Notes under the pieces: model-generated
What the model saw: only the letters and a program-made list of their open reading frames with translations
Databases searched by the model: none
Told to the model about the DNA's origin: nothing
Position numbers and translations under genes: made by a program
Shown here: positions 41,895 through 53,810 of the stretch, piece by piece
Layout of the letters: each line of letters begins with the position of its first letter
Numbering within the stretch: position 1 is the stretch's first letter
DNA from: Pagrus major
Lineage: Eukaryota; Chordata; Actinopteri; Spariformes; Sparidae
Length of the DNA: 64,000 bases
NCBI RefSeq assembly: GCF_040436345.1
Contig: NC_133215.1
Span: 35,772,306-35,836,305 of the forward strand
Direction: 5' to 3'

Positions 41895-44800
41895 GTACGT
41901 AGCCTGTGCGACTGATTCCCTGCTGATGGGCTCCAGTGGCTGCAGGCAGGAGGGCTGCTGTGCTGTGGCAGGCTGGACAGATGGGTGTGTGTCTGTGTTG
42001 TGTCCGGTCCGGTGTGACAGTCCGCCCCTGCCTTCAGTGCTGTGGTAGAAGGTGATGTGTACAGTAGACAGGTGAATGTGGTCGGTCCAGTTCTGTTCGT
42101 ACAGTGGAGAGACAGGTGCTGATCCACTGAAGGCAGGGGTGTTGCCTCTCTCTCAGTTCACTCCACAGATGAGACATCATCCTCACCGAACTCAAAACAG
42201 CAAACTGTCTGTGGGCCCCTACTGTAACCGAAGTAAATCCAAAGTGCTGTAATCAGCATTGTCTTCAAAAATACAGCTTACAGGGAAACATGTCTCTCTG
42301 TGTTCCTCTCTGTATTGACGGAGTGCAGACATCTGTACTGTATAATGTTGCATCTCAGTATTTCGGACAGGGTCACTGTAAGAAAATAAAACTAAAGGCA
42401 CTACTTTAAAGATTCTGTCAGGTAGCTATATATCCAAAAACTGTACTCACAAAGAAAACTGAAACAGTTTTCCCATGTGGTATTTTCAAACTGTGAGGAA
42501 GCTTGTCTGTCTTATTACAGTGCAGTCACTTTCCTTCTGACTTCAGCCAGGAGGCTCCGGATACACTGAAGGGTAAAAGAGTAAAATGCACACAGTATAG
42601 GACAAAAAGGGCTTTTCAAGCGTTAGAAAAATAAGAGTGTAATGCAACTGTTTCTGCACATTACAATGTATCCTGTTTGATTTTAATATTTTCTGAGCAA
42701 AAAAATAATGTCTTTACCACAATTTACTAGTGACACCTGCTAAAATGTCATTCAGTGTAACAACAAGCTTTGAATCCTTTGCCAGTATCTAACCGAGGTT
42801 TCACCCACACGTCAGCAAGATGTTTTTATAAGGAAGTAAATGTAATTTAAAAAACAATTAAATTAAGTTGGTTCACATATTATTTTATATATTGTATAAA
42901 GTACAGGTATTATTGTATATTGTTTCATTTTTACATAAACATATCTGTTACACTGAATGTTTTGTTCCCTTTATTGCAATGATTCTAGTATTTTAGTTTG
43001 GATCCATAAATTATTTTAGAAGTAGCAGGTTTGAAAACAAATGTTGTTGTTTTTTTTTATTTAAAAATACAAAAATCCATTCAAATAGTAAAATATATCA
43101 AACAGTGATCTTTACACAATAATGGTATTTACAGTTATTCATAACATATATTTATTTTTCTAAAAATCTAACAATGAAAATATTTTGGAATATGTCACTG
43201 AATGAAATGCAAATATCTAACATAAGTCCCATTCACACTGCATTTTTCAGGTGGGAATATTGCACCAATATTCCGGCTCACTGGGGGGGACAGTTTCGTT
43301 CCGCCTCTGATCCGCTACCGGAGGTAGTGACATAGAGGCGAGACAACGTCTGTGTGTAAGGGTGAACCGGTAGCAGGGGACAGGAGTGTGACGGTCTGAT
43401 GGCGTGCACAGCCTGAAAGTGTGGGAAACATCCAACACTTCAACGAACAAAACAAAGTTACGAGACCAAACAACAGTAATGTGGTAGCAGATAGTGTCTT
43501 CGGCAACTTATATGAGGTAATAATTACAGAATTTATACGTGGAAGAGTCGCTGTCATCCTGTCTGTCCTACCGGCTTTTTGTCATTTCCCTACCTCAGCA
43601 GTGAGAGCGAGGCAGCTCCTGTGGTTTACTGATGGCGATAATGTCATGTCATTTATAGCAAAAACCTCTCTTTGTCACTTTCCACGATGCATGGTGGGTC
43701 AGGATGTCAATCACAACACTTTATAACAGTATAGGTATGATTACAAGCAGTTTGCTGAGATTTTTAGCTTAAAATATGACAGAAGTTAATGATGCGTACC
43801 ATCACGCCTCTTTTGGATCCACAAAGAAACGATTCACTCGAGTTAACGCTAACGCAACTCTGTGTTATGTTTCCAAAATATTAGTCCATTAGTCCATAAC
43901 AATAAGTCTCAAAAAGATATTTTCGAGCACTGTGTCAAAAAAGTGCAACATTACATTGTAAGATTTAGGATTTACTGAAAAGTCTACTGTCACTAATCCA
44001 GAGGACAGTACAGAGTAAGCAATCATTTGTCAGTGTGTACAGTGGAAAAGAGTGGAGAGTTACCCTATAGGCCAAAACAGTGTCAATCTACATAGTATTT
44101 ATCTGCTGATCATTCAATATTGCAGGGGAATATATCAAAATAGAAATACATAGTTAAGGCCTCAGTATGCCTCAAACAAAAGAGATAGTCTGATGTGCCA
44201 TCCAACCACTTATTCATTTCATAATCATAAATTATATCTGTTCCAAAGGGACAGGTCTTTAAACCTGCTGTCACCTCCTGAACGCACCCACCAAACCACC
44301 CCAACATTTTTCTTCAAAATGTCTCTGTCTTGAATGGCTTTGCCATCTTCACTCCACAAATTGTCCAAATGGTGCATACTTTAGGAAAGTCTTTAGTTTT
44401 TTTTTCGAGAACCCAACCGATATACTGGTTAGCCGGTGTTGGCTAATCACAGATATATCCTGTCCGGGTCTATGTTGTCTGATACACACTGGGATGAAAC
44501 CTTATTAATTTTAACATATAATGTGGAAAAAGATGTTTGAGGTCATTTATGATTAGTCCATTTCAAGGGATGTTTACTGTTGGTGCACTGATATCATTTT
44601 ATACAATACATTTTATCCATTTATCTGTAAAATCCTGCCTCTATTTTGAAATCTTTGTTAAAAGATAACCTCATTTATATAACCACATAACCACATTTGA
44701 CAGGTCATTGCAAAGAAATTGTTTATGGGGCGCTTGTTAGCTCAGTTGGTAGAGTGCGTGTCCCATGTACAGAGGCTTTGTCCTCGCTGCAGCGGCCCAG

Positions 44801-45383
44801 GGTTTGAGTCTGACCTGCGGCCCTGTGCTGTGTGTCGTCCCCCCACTCTCTCATCCCATTTCTTGTCCCCTCTCTCAGCTGCCCTGTCAATAAAGGCCAA
44901 AAAATGTGTTTATATCTGCTGATAACTTGTTATCAGAATTTTTTTTCCTCCCTAATATCAGTAATGGCATCGGCTCAAAAATTGAGTATTTGTCAGGCTG
45001 TGATTAATTGTACGTTTTCATCAGGAGTGTTTGTGATGGAGGGGCAAGTGCTGCTTTTTTACTTACCTTACCAAGATGTATCCTGTCAGTCTGGGCACTG
45101 ACAACCTTCTAGTTGCTAACTGGCTTCTCTAACAAAGCTGATCCTCAGCATCTTTTTCTTTATGGATAGAATAGACTAGACAGCAAAGTGTAGGACAGAG
45201 AAAGACATGTGCTCTGTACCTTTATGTCCTATAAATCCCAGGACAGAAGAAACATCTCAAACGTGAAGACTGTTTTTATTTAAGAATTTATGCAACACAA
45301 AGCAGACATTGTCAGACCTAACAAGTTTGAACATATAACACAGTGCTGTCTCTGTTTCCCTCTGTGTCATTGTCTGTCCTCAG
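41895..45383 (+). other. Putative adissp intron 1 with SINE
   Basis: No gene is supported. It holds AT-rich unique sequence, a second CpG-richer patch at 43260-43420, and a tRNA-derived SINE at 44727-44908. Confidence 0.5.
44727..44908 (+). mobile_element. tRNA-derived SINE
   Basis: A-box-like TAGCTCAGTTGGTAGAGTG (44738-44756), B-box-like GGGTTTGAGTCTG (about 44800), then a body ending GCCCTGTCAATAAAGGCC and A-rich tail. Same family as the minus-strand copy at 16172-16340, with a more worn B-box. Not a working tRNA. Confidence 0.85.
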
Positions 45384-45449
45384 GAGGTCAGTGATGACAT
45401 CAAGACTTCCTAGGTCCTAACCACATTACCATGGCAACAGGGAGAAAAG
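45384..45449 (+). CDS. adissp: adissp exon with start codon
   Basis: A 66-base exon after a pyrimidine-rich acceptor. The ATG at 45431 sits in TTACCATGG, a strong context, and only MATGRK plus one base is encoded before the donor AAAG|GTATGT. Confidence 0.82.
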
Positions 45450-48400
45450 GTATGTTTGGCAGTTGATGTGTGTGTTGTGTGTGCATGTGTTTGCATGTGC
45501 ATGTGTGTGTGTGTGAGTAGGTGCTACTGTTGACTGGCTGTATTTTGGCCTTCATACAGTTAAGTCTGGCTGTTATCACCAGGGGGCAGTGTGTATCCAG
45601 AAGTCTGGTAAACTGGAGAAATGCTTCCAAAATGGGTCAGTGACAATACACAGGGGAGTACAGTGTAAAACAACATATAAGATATTCTCACTTTTCTGAC
45701 AGCTCCCCTCCTTTGTAGTTTAGACATTGTCATAGCCATGCACTGACAATGAACATTTGTATGAGATATGATTCAGTTTTTATCACCTGGGTCTTATTTG
45801 TGTTTTAACTTTGTCATTACTTGAGGCTTTGTGTTGACCAATAACACCACTAGAGTGTCAGAGGGCACACTGTACTTTGTCCTCAGAGCACTGTGCGTTT
45901 GATGATGTAGCACTCCCCCTATATTGGACTTCCACCACTGGGCAACAGCTGCTTTAAAAATGTTCTAATGCTGTTTGAGCGCCCAATATTTCTACAACCT
46001 TACAAAACGTTTTCAGCTCACTTATTACCTTTAGAAATTCAACAGTTTCCAGTGAAAATTCAAAGATTCATGACCTGCAGGACCTAATAAAACCACGGAA
46101 TGTGTTTTTAATGTCCAACTCATCTGCCTTCATCACTACATTACATGTGAATGTGAATCTCCTACTTCAGCACTCAGTCGGTTGCAATCACTTTAGATGT
46201 TTGTTACATTAGACCTGTTACAGTTGTGTTGTCCAAAAGGCATAGTGTCAACTTATCAAGATGTTTCTGTTGACTCACATCTGATCTTTCCAATCTTTGT
46301 TTGCATCTTCAGTGTATTGCTTTACAGGAATAAATTCAAGATATAATATGTATAATATGTTTCTGCATTAAACAGTAAAAAAACAACAACTAAGTGTTTG
46401 TTCTGTATGTTGTTGAGTTGTGTACTTACATCATCCCAAATGTTTCCAACAATGTTTAAACAAAAGAAAAATAAAGGACAGACTTTTTGGGCAGGACGAC
46501 CTTCTTCAGTGTGTATTCTAGCAAAATCACAGTAAAATGACACAGGTGTGCTAATTAAAGGTTATCCGAAACTGCACAACAGGTATACCCCAATAGGGGG
46601 AGCTGTATCCTTTTGAAGGAGAGCAAAGGAGCACGCAGGGTCTCATACAAACAAAACAACATCTCACAACAGAAGAGCACCTAACTGTATCACAGAAACA
46701 GCAGGACCAGAGAATCCACCAGTTTACTCAAGGTAACGTTTCAAGACTAAACCTAACGTGACTACAAATCAGCAAGTGTGACTGTTTAATGGTGTGTTCA
46801 CCTCCAGCCATGCATATTTGCACAAGTTTGACTACATGGCATCATTTGTGATTGTTAACCACTCCTGAGAGTGTCTATTCACCCCAAACAGTCAGACTAC
46901 TTTACTACTTTTAATCCCAAAAGTAAAACAGTAATCTCTGAGCTCCTTTCACGTCTGCAAACAGCTCTGGATCAGAGTTTATTCCTCCAGAAGGTCTGGC
47001 TCTGCAGCCGACTCTCTTTTCCAGAGCTTGTATTAAAAACATTCTGTTCTGTTTTTGCTTTGTTGCAGCTTTGGTCATATACACACATTTTTACATTTAA
47101 CCATCATAGTTCACCATATTTCCATTATTGTTACTGATACCTTGATTGCTAGATGATTTAAAACCTGTGTTTGTCTGTTACCAGGCTCCACCTCCAAGGC
47201 AGGTGGGGTGCATTTCCCTGACGACGATCAGCCCCCCGGCTCTCCAACGCGGAGAGACGACCATTCAAACCTCTCTACTCTCATTGCTATCCTAGAAAAG
47301 GATGGCAGCTACTTGGTCAAGGTGTGTGTGTGTGGATGGACAAAGAACCCAGGGGGCTGTTCATGGCACGTCACATGCATGTCCTCATTTGTGTGTGAAT
47401 GAATTAGTCACATTATTACAAACCCGATGACAGGCCAGATGGGTGACAAGAATGATCCGGGATCAGCAAGAACTGTAGCAGTGTGAATATTCACAGCAAA
47501 TCTCACAGCACCCTGACCTGTAGATGTTAAATGTACTGGTGTTGACCACAGTGGTGGACAAACAGCTCAGCCAATATCAGCACACTTAAAGCAGATATAA
47601 TCTATATTTTCATAGTAACAATGAGTGGATTGACAATGTGAAATGGGTCGCAGTGATCTGCAGTTCCTTGAGTTCTGTTAGAATGAGCTTCAAATTACAA
47701 CTCATTTTTTTTGTTTTTGTTTAAAGAGTTCTGCTCAGCACTATTCTCAGTCACAATTGGACAAAAATAAATAAATGAAAGGAAAGCTTATCAAAAGTAT
47801 TTGTTAATATGTGTGAACTTGTCGTCTCATTACTGAACGCTCAGAACACTGAACCCGAACCCTGAAACATTGATTGAAGCTACATTGCAGAGAATGGGCA
47901 TGAGCATTACAAGTGAGAATGCTGTGCAGTGCCAGACCAGTTCTGATGGCCACTTCCCGAACGGGGAGTATTTAACCCTTGCCAGACCCATGAGACTTAC
48001 TAAGTGTCCAATAAGGTTACTCTTATTACTCATCTATACATATGAGAGGATTCTATTGGGTATTTGTCTAAGTCACCTTTTGTGGTCTTCAGGTCACATT
48101 TAATACAATCTAACAGGAGACTGGAGACAGGCAATGCCATCAGGACAGCTGCCCTAACCAGGCATCTGCAGGAAACACAGAGCTTAAATGGCCCTCAAGC
48201 TTTACCTTTAACCACTGTGTCACTTCTCTGCATTGGTATCAGCACTGATGAAAGGAGCCTTCAGATATTTTACTAAAATAGAAGTAGCAACATCACAGTG
48301 TTGAAATACTCTTTAACAAGCATTAAAAAATCAGTTGGGTAAAAGTACAAAAGTATCAGCATCAAAAAATATTTAAATACTAAAAGAAGAAGTACTTATT

Positions 48401-51400
48401 ATGCAGAACGGCCCATTTCAGAATGGTATATATACATATACATTACTGTATTATAATTATTCTTTATTGTTGCAGCTGGATAGCTGATAATAGATCATAA
48501 TTTACTGAATGATTTATATTTGGTTAATAATTTAAATCTGTAAAGTTACTAATAATTATGTTATTCTTCTTCTTCTTCTTCTTCTTCTTCTTGTTCTTGT
48601 TGTTCTTGTTCTTCTTCTTGTTCTTCTTGTTCTTGTTCTTGTTCTTGTTCTTGTTCTTGTTCTTCTTGTTCTTGTTCTTGTTGTTGTTGTTGTTGTTCTT
48701 CTTCTTGTTCTTCTTGTTCTTGTTCTTGTTCTTGTTCTTCTTCTTCTTCTTCACCACCAGACAACCATAAAAATGTAACAACAGCTACACCCCCTCTTCA
48801 TTCCCCTCCTTGTTTTCCCGACTTTGTCAGTTACTCTTTGTCTCTACTCTGTCGTTCCTCTCTTCAGGCTGGTTTCCTGAAGAGCCACCACTGTTATGAA
48901 ATTGTCTTCACTGTCCCTGATGTCCCCACACTGGGCAAAGAGCTCTCCTGTCTTCCTTCCTCTTCTCCAACCAGGAGGTCCTCCAGCCTCCGGGTCCATC
49001 GTATTAACTCCACAATGGAGGGTAAGTTCAAACAATGCAAACAAACAAGTGCATTTCCATAAGTATAACTATTGGTCTCTTACTTCATTATTGAAACAGA
49101 CCGACACAGTTGTCATTTTCACGCCCAGCGCCCACGTTGTGTAAATAACAAATGTACTTGCTCCCACCTGTGCACCCCTGGGCGGGTTGGTCTTAAAGTG
49201 AGGTGTGGTCAGGCGCACTGATGATGGATTGCTGTGTTGAAGCAGTGGAAAGTGACAGCACCATAGACCAACAAAAAAGCTGGTCTGAAGTTAAAAGTCT
49301 GTTAACAGTCTGTTTCCTGATATTTAAAGGACACATTAGAGGCTCCTACACAGGCGGGTTCACACCGTTCATACACTCTGATTTTATGATTTGAGAGGCT
49401 GCTTTCAGTTATTTTAAACATTTCCATTCACAGTCATGTCGCTGTAATAAATATCGTGGCACATTTAATCAGTGAAACCAAAAGCTGTAGTTTTAAACTC
49501 TCCAAAGGAAACAAAATTAAACATTTATCTTCTAAAATAAATATGAATCTCAGGATTTATCAGGATAGCTGCTTAACTGTGTGTGACCTGTCCATGTGTA
49601 GAAGAACACAGAACATTAATTAACATGAAATACTAACCGATCCTGTCTGGAGATTTAAATTATCAGTCATTAATATTTTCCTCATTAAAGACGTATTTCA
49701 CATGAACGTAGAAGCCTGATCCAGGGAATGAGATCCACGCACACGCAGAGGGATGCGCACCAGCGCTCCTCCTCCTCAGTATAATATCAGTTTATTTTTT
49801 CATATGCAGTCAAACAGAGTTGTTGATGGGACAGGTGATTGTGAGGATCCAGCAGCAGAGGATCACATCCCTGTCCCTAAGTAGAGACCAGTGTCAAGCC
49901 CTGGCGCACCTGGCTCTCAAAGGGAATAGGAGATGACACTCTGATGGGTTAAATTTATGTTATGTCCAAAACACACCCATGACTATTTCAGAGTATAAAT
50001 ACAACCCCTTGCACTGCACTTTACCAGATTATCTGCTGTTTAACTAGCAAAATGGACTTGGACCTATACGCACTTGCGCCATGCGCTTAAGACAAAGTGC
50101 CATAGACACTTTGAATTTCAAACATCCTGTGTATATTATAGTGCCACCTTAGTGTGTGTTTCTTTCATCATTCTATCATTAGCAACATTATATCCCATGG
50201 ATCTTTCTTTCTAGTACAACAGCAGTTATCTATTTCAGTCTCTCAGGAAGATGAAGGAATGTCTGTATGAGACAACCCTTTTGCATTACGGAGGATAGTG
50301 GAGCAGAGCTGAGGTGGGACTTTAACTCTCTGGCCATTGTTCCAAAGATGCTTAATGAAGCCTTCAAATCAAGTATGTACCATGCAGCTCAGGGACTGAC
50401 ACTGCTTTGATTGATACAGCTGAGTGAGCAAATTCCAGCACAGCAAAATCATGTTTCAAAGTGCATTTGAAGCACAAGTACAAAATAGACTGCACTGTCA
50501 GTGTCAGCACTGTGTGTGTCTGATGATTATCCACAGTGAATGAAGAAAGCAACTGTCTCTTTCTCATCCTACAGTATCTCTTCTTATTTATCTGTCTGTA
50601 GGTACAAAAGTAACTGTACATATTGTTTCTTTTTTTTTAAATGTAATATCGTAATTATTATTAGCATGATGAGGCTTCAAACAGCCATCCCCTTTATACC
50701 TTGATCACTTCCCTTGCTCCTCTCCCTCGACATCAAAACAAAGTTATTGGCTTGATAAGACTCATGCAACTGAATTTATGAGATAGTGTAAATAAATACA
50801 CCGATCAGCATAACATTATGACCACCTGCCTAATATTGTGAAGGTTCCCCTTGTGCAGCCAAAACAGCTCTGACCTGTCAAGACGTGGACTTAAAGGAAT
50901 AGTTCACTTTAGAACGAAATTCAGTCATTATCGACTCACCCTCATGCTGATGAGAAGTCCGGTGTAGTTTCTTATTCCTCAAAGTGCAGCTGGAGACCCG
51001 CAGGGGTACCGTCCTGCAGCAAAAATCCATATAACGGGCGTCAATGGTGTCTGACAAGAAAAGGTCCATAAAACTACACAAAAACTTTGTAATATTCCTC
51101 CATACTGATCGTCCGCTGCAATCCAAGTGTCCTGAAGTGGCAACATCCAGAGTTTACTCGAAACAACAGCCATTTACTAACATTTTACAGCCTAAAAGGT
51201 TACTATGCTATATCTGCCTGGAGGCACGCTCCCGCGTGCACGTGAGTCTCCCTCGTGCCCCGCTCGACCTCTGAGGGTGTCCTGTGGTGTCTGGCACCAG
51301 GGCGTTTCATAGTGGATCCTCTGGGTCCTGTATGTTGGGGGGTGGGGCCTCCATGGATCAGACCTGCTCCAGCACGTCTTACAGATGCTCGATCAGATGG

Positions 51401-51888
51401 GTTCTGGGGAATTTGGAGGCCCGGTCAACACCTTGGGCCCTTTATTGTGTTCCTCGAGCTGTTCCTGAGCAGTGTTTGTGTGTGTCAGGGCACATTGTCC
51501 TGCTGGGGAGCCACTGCCATCGGGTAGTGTTGTTGTGATGAAGGGGTGTTCTTGGTCCACAACAGTGTTTGGATGGGTGGTGCGTGTCAAGTGGCATTCA
51601 CATGAATGCCAGCAGCCAAGGTTTCCCAGCAGAACATCGCATTGTGATGAGATGATCAATGTTACTCACGTCACCTGTCAGTGGTTTTAATGTTGTGGCT
51701 GATCGGTGTATATATGTAGAGATTGACGAACCCTCTCCCTCCCCCTCTTTAGGAGGAGTAAAAGTAACATGTGAGTACAGGACTCACCAGGAGGGGGTGC
51801 TGCAGGAGGAGATCACTCTGATAACCAGAGGGAGGAAAGACAGTGGTCTGAAGATCAGACTGCAGGCCAGGGTCATTGGTATGTGCTA

Positions 51889-51956
<68 letters not shown>

Positions 51957-53810
51957 AATTTGTTACTATTCAGAGTAAGTTGTTAGTACAGTGTGTCGTG
52001 TGTTCACCAGTCAAACTGCAACTTCTGAATGCCACTGCCAGATTAACTTCACAAACATTGTTTTTTCCAAAGATATGTTTGTGATTTTTATTTTGTGAGA
52101 TCTTTCTGAAGCTGTTTCACCACCAACCACAATTCAGTCAGAGACACTTCAAGGAAATGATCATTTATAGCAAATGGTTCTGCAGTTTGTTTTTGTGAAT
52201 TAGATGAAGCTCTCAAAGAATCAAAGCTGCTCTGAGGATTCTGGTGAAAGAACTAATCTGCCCTAATAAACACATTCTGTAAATGAAAATGAAGTCTTAA
52301 AATAGTCTGACTCACCGGATGTAGACTGTTGGTATAAAGCCTGTCATAGGCCACCTATTTCAGGCTGCAATCCCTCTTCCTGCCACTATCTGTGTGTTAC
52401 TAGCTTTTTTGCTACATGAAACAAGAACGAGCAGGCCAGCAGGGTTACACTAACACTAACCTGGTCGCTAACATTACAAACCTAAACAAGCTAGCAGCTC
52501 TTTACTTTTCTTTTGTGGGGTTTTTGCCATATTAATGCCATGGTTCACCTCCACACATGCAAAACAAGTTTCCCCCTACACTATTCTGCAGGCAGGGATA
52601 CTGTCGATGCATCCTGGGTATAAAGCCGCCCAAGATGATTGTGATTAGTCTAAAGATTTGAATACATGACAAAGCATTTTTCCTGGCAGAATGATAATTG
52701 GTGCAGCCAGACCTTTGTCTCCAGCCCTGACAGAGTAAAACACCAAGTGTGTGAGGTGGAGCTTGGGGTGGCGATGGAAGCAGAATGATGGATCATTTTC
52801 ACAGAAGACATGATGACATGTCAAAGTAGAAATAGCACAGGTGTAAATGATAAAATGATTGATGAATTCCCTTTAGCTGCGTCAGTTTCAGGCTCCTTGT
52901 GCCTGATGGCTCACTGTCACACCGTTATTGCCACTCCCTCTTACAAACAGGCTGGACGTGGAGAGCCTTGCAAATTTGCATGTTAAATTTCAATCTGATT
53001 GAAATTTGCATTAATGAATCATTAATTTACATTAATGAATCAGTAATGAATCTATGCTCTATTTGATTAAACAATTTCCTGTTTAATTAAATAGAGCTCC
53101 TGTGTGTCCTTTAAGCATTGCATTGTGTTACAGATGTACCGAGCAACATTACACTCAAAACTCACACATATGCAGCACACACTACACACTTAAAACCTGA
53201 CTAGAATTTGTATTTGGTATGGAATGGGACACAGGTACTGCTGAAATGCAATGCACAAATAATAGCTCCTCCTAACTGTAAATAAAAGTAAAACAGTTCA
53301 AGTAAGATCTCAGAAAAATCAACTAGAGACCATCATGTGATGGGATCATACAGATAAAAAACACTTTTTTCTTCTGTCAATGCTGATAATCACTGTAGGA
53401 CTGGCATGCTAAATTAAAATCCTCCTTTTGTGAAGATAAGACCAGCAGATCAGTGGCATATGAGAATGGGTCAGTCACAGGGCACATCCTGGTTGTTAAC
53501 TGTTATTTTTTAATCCATCGATGCAGACGAACAATAACTCATAGGACCCGCATTTTGATCACAAAATTCAGCTGCGATGGATGATTCTATGAGAATGAGC
53601 CTGACACCTGAGAAGTGCAATGCCAGGAGTGAACAGCAAACTGATGAACAATAATCTGTCTGCACTTCTCTATCCCTCTCACACTCGTCCCCTCCCTCCC
53701 TCTGCCCAGACCCACATCACGGGACGCCCATGCTGCATGAGGGGGTGAGATGCCTGGGTGCTCAGAAAGATGCCCACACAAAGCACAGCAGTGACCGTAA
53801 GAGGATATGA
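45384..53810 (+). CDS. adissp: Adipose-secreted signalling protein homologue (C20orf27/UPF0687), 178 aa
   Basis: Coding exons: 45431-45449 (start codon; exon begins at 45384 after GTCCTCAG), 47185-47321, 48868-49021, 51753-51878 and 53710-53810. All are GT/AG and the phases agree (537 nt). The product starts MATGRKGSTSKAGGVHFPDD and contains EKDGSYLVKAGFLKSHHCYE, EIVFTVPDVP, VTCEYRTHQEGVLQEEI and HHGTPMLHEGVRCLGA. These align with human C20orf27 (VHFDE, SSFLVKVGFLK, YEITFTLPP, VKCEYSAHKEGVLKEEI, HHGTPMLLDGVKCVGA), a 174-residue protein described as an adipose-secreted signalling factor that lacks a classical signal peptide; none is seen here. The last 17 residues (QKDAHTKHSSDRKRI region) do not follow the acidic end of the human protein. 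Orthologue versus a diverged paralogue is not settled. Confidence 0.92.
45450..47184 (+). other. adissp intron 2
   Basis: No gene or clear element. About 45840-45960 has wording of a dispersed fish repeat. 46660-46735 ends in ACTCAAG|GTAACG and could be an alternative 5' exon, but nothing else supports it. Confidence 0.4.
47185..47321 (+). CDS. adissp: adissp coding exon 2
   Basis: Encodes residues 7-52, GSTSKAGGVHFPDDDQPPGS to DGSYLVK. Acceptor TTACCAG, donor AAG|GTGTGT, phase 1 in and phase 0 out. VHF and SYLVK are the conserved family blocks. Confidence 0.92.
47322..48867 (+). other. adissp intron 3
   Basis: Contains a worn dispersed repeat at about 48320-48430 (AAGTACAAAAGTATCAGCAT wording, shared in style with 13880-14010) and the long TTC/TTG tract at 48562-48755. 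Otherwise nothing. Confidence 0.45.
48562..48755. repeat. Imperfect (TTC/TTG)n trinucleotide tract
   Basis: About 190 bases made only of TTC and TTG triplets in an irregular order, 113 bases upstream of the adissp coding exon 3 acceptor. The minus strand is purine-rich GAA/CAA. Long Lys/Asn, Gln/Glu or Phe/Leu frames through it are artefacts of the repeat. Confidence 0.95.
48868..49021 (+). CDS. adissp: adissp coding exon 3
   Basis: Encodes residues 53-103, starting AGFLKSHHCYEIVFTVPDVP and ending RINSTMEG. The first half is strongly conserved with C20orf27, while the middle Ser/Arg-rich part is variable. Acceptor CTCTTCAG, donor GAGG|GTAAGT, phase 1 out. Confidence 0.93.
49140..50115. repeat. 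Dispersed repeat, longer copy
   Basis: Contains GGTTGGTCTTAAAGTGAGG, CTGGCGCACCTGGCTCTC and ACGCACTTGCGCCATGCGC, phrases I associate with a repeat common in percomorph genomes. The 33060-33500 fragment matches it in both orientations at different points. The family and ends are not established. Confidence 0.45.
50797..51712 (-). mobile_element. Internally deleted Tc1-like element with nested repeat
   Basis: Termini ACACCGATCAGCATAACATT on the left and, in reverse complement, ACACCGATCAGCCACAACAT on the right, each next to TA, the Tc1/mariner target. Inner sequence such as GGGGAATTTGGAGGCCCGGTC and CATTGTCCTGCTGGG matches antisense Tc1-like transposase DNA near its catalytic centre, with most of the gene missing. 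A block at about 50893-51265, starting TTAAAGGAATAGTTCACTTT, is a different fish repeat inserted within it. Confidence 0.75.
51753..51878 (+). CDS. adissp: adissp coding exon 4
   Basis: Encodes GVKVTCEYRTHQEGVLQEEI to LQARVIG (residues 104-145). Acceptor CTCTTTAG, donor ATTG|GTATGT. A (CA)n tract begins 11 bases into the intron (51890-51955). Confidence 0.94.
51890..51955. repeat. (CA)n microsatellite next to an adissp donor
   Basis: About 33 CA dinucleotides starting 11 bases downstream of the coding exon 4 splice donor, in the same relation to a donor as the (CA)n at 18624 in tesk1. Confidence 0.95.
51956..53709 (+). other. adissp intron 5
   Basis: Mostly unique AT-rich DNA. It contains two small hairpins, 52988-53008 (AATTTCAATC/GATTGAAATT) and the longer 53056-53097. 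No gene or clear element. Confidence 0.5.
53056..53097. repeat. 18-bp inverted repeat in adissp intron 5
   Basis: Arms 53056-53073 and 53080-53097 pair over 18 positions with a single G-T wobble and a 6-base loop. Confidence 0.85.
53710..53810 (+). CDS. adissp: adissp last coding exon
   Basis: Acceptor CTGCCCAG. Encodes DPHHGTPMLHEGVRCLGAQK and on to SSDRKRI, stop TGA. The first half is conserved; the basic end differs from the acidic, Trp-containing end of the mammalian protein. Confidence 0.88.

Larger units (their letters stand above)
49022..51752 (+). other. adissp intron 4 filled by transposon relics
   Basis: 49140-50115 is a dispersed repeat related to 33060-33500. 50797-51712 is a deleted Tc1-like element carrying a second repeat. 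Between them (50116-50796) I see nothing. No gene. Confidence 0.55.

Noticed and set aside
44738..44816. Possible tRNA gene (A- and B-box); also 16253-16326 on the minus strand
   Set aside because: The tRNA-like head continues into a shared unrelated body with an A-rich tail, and two copies exist in the window. These are SINEs, and no cloverleaf 3' half is present.
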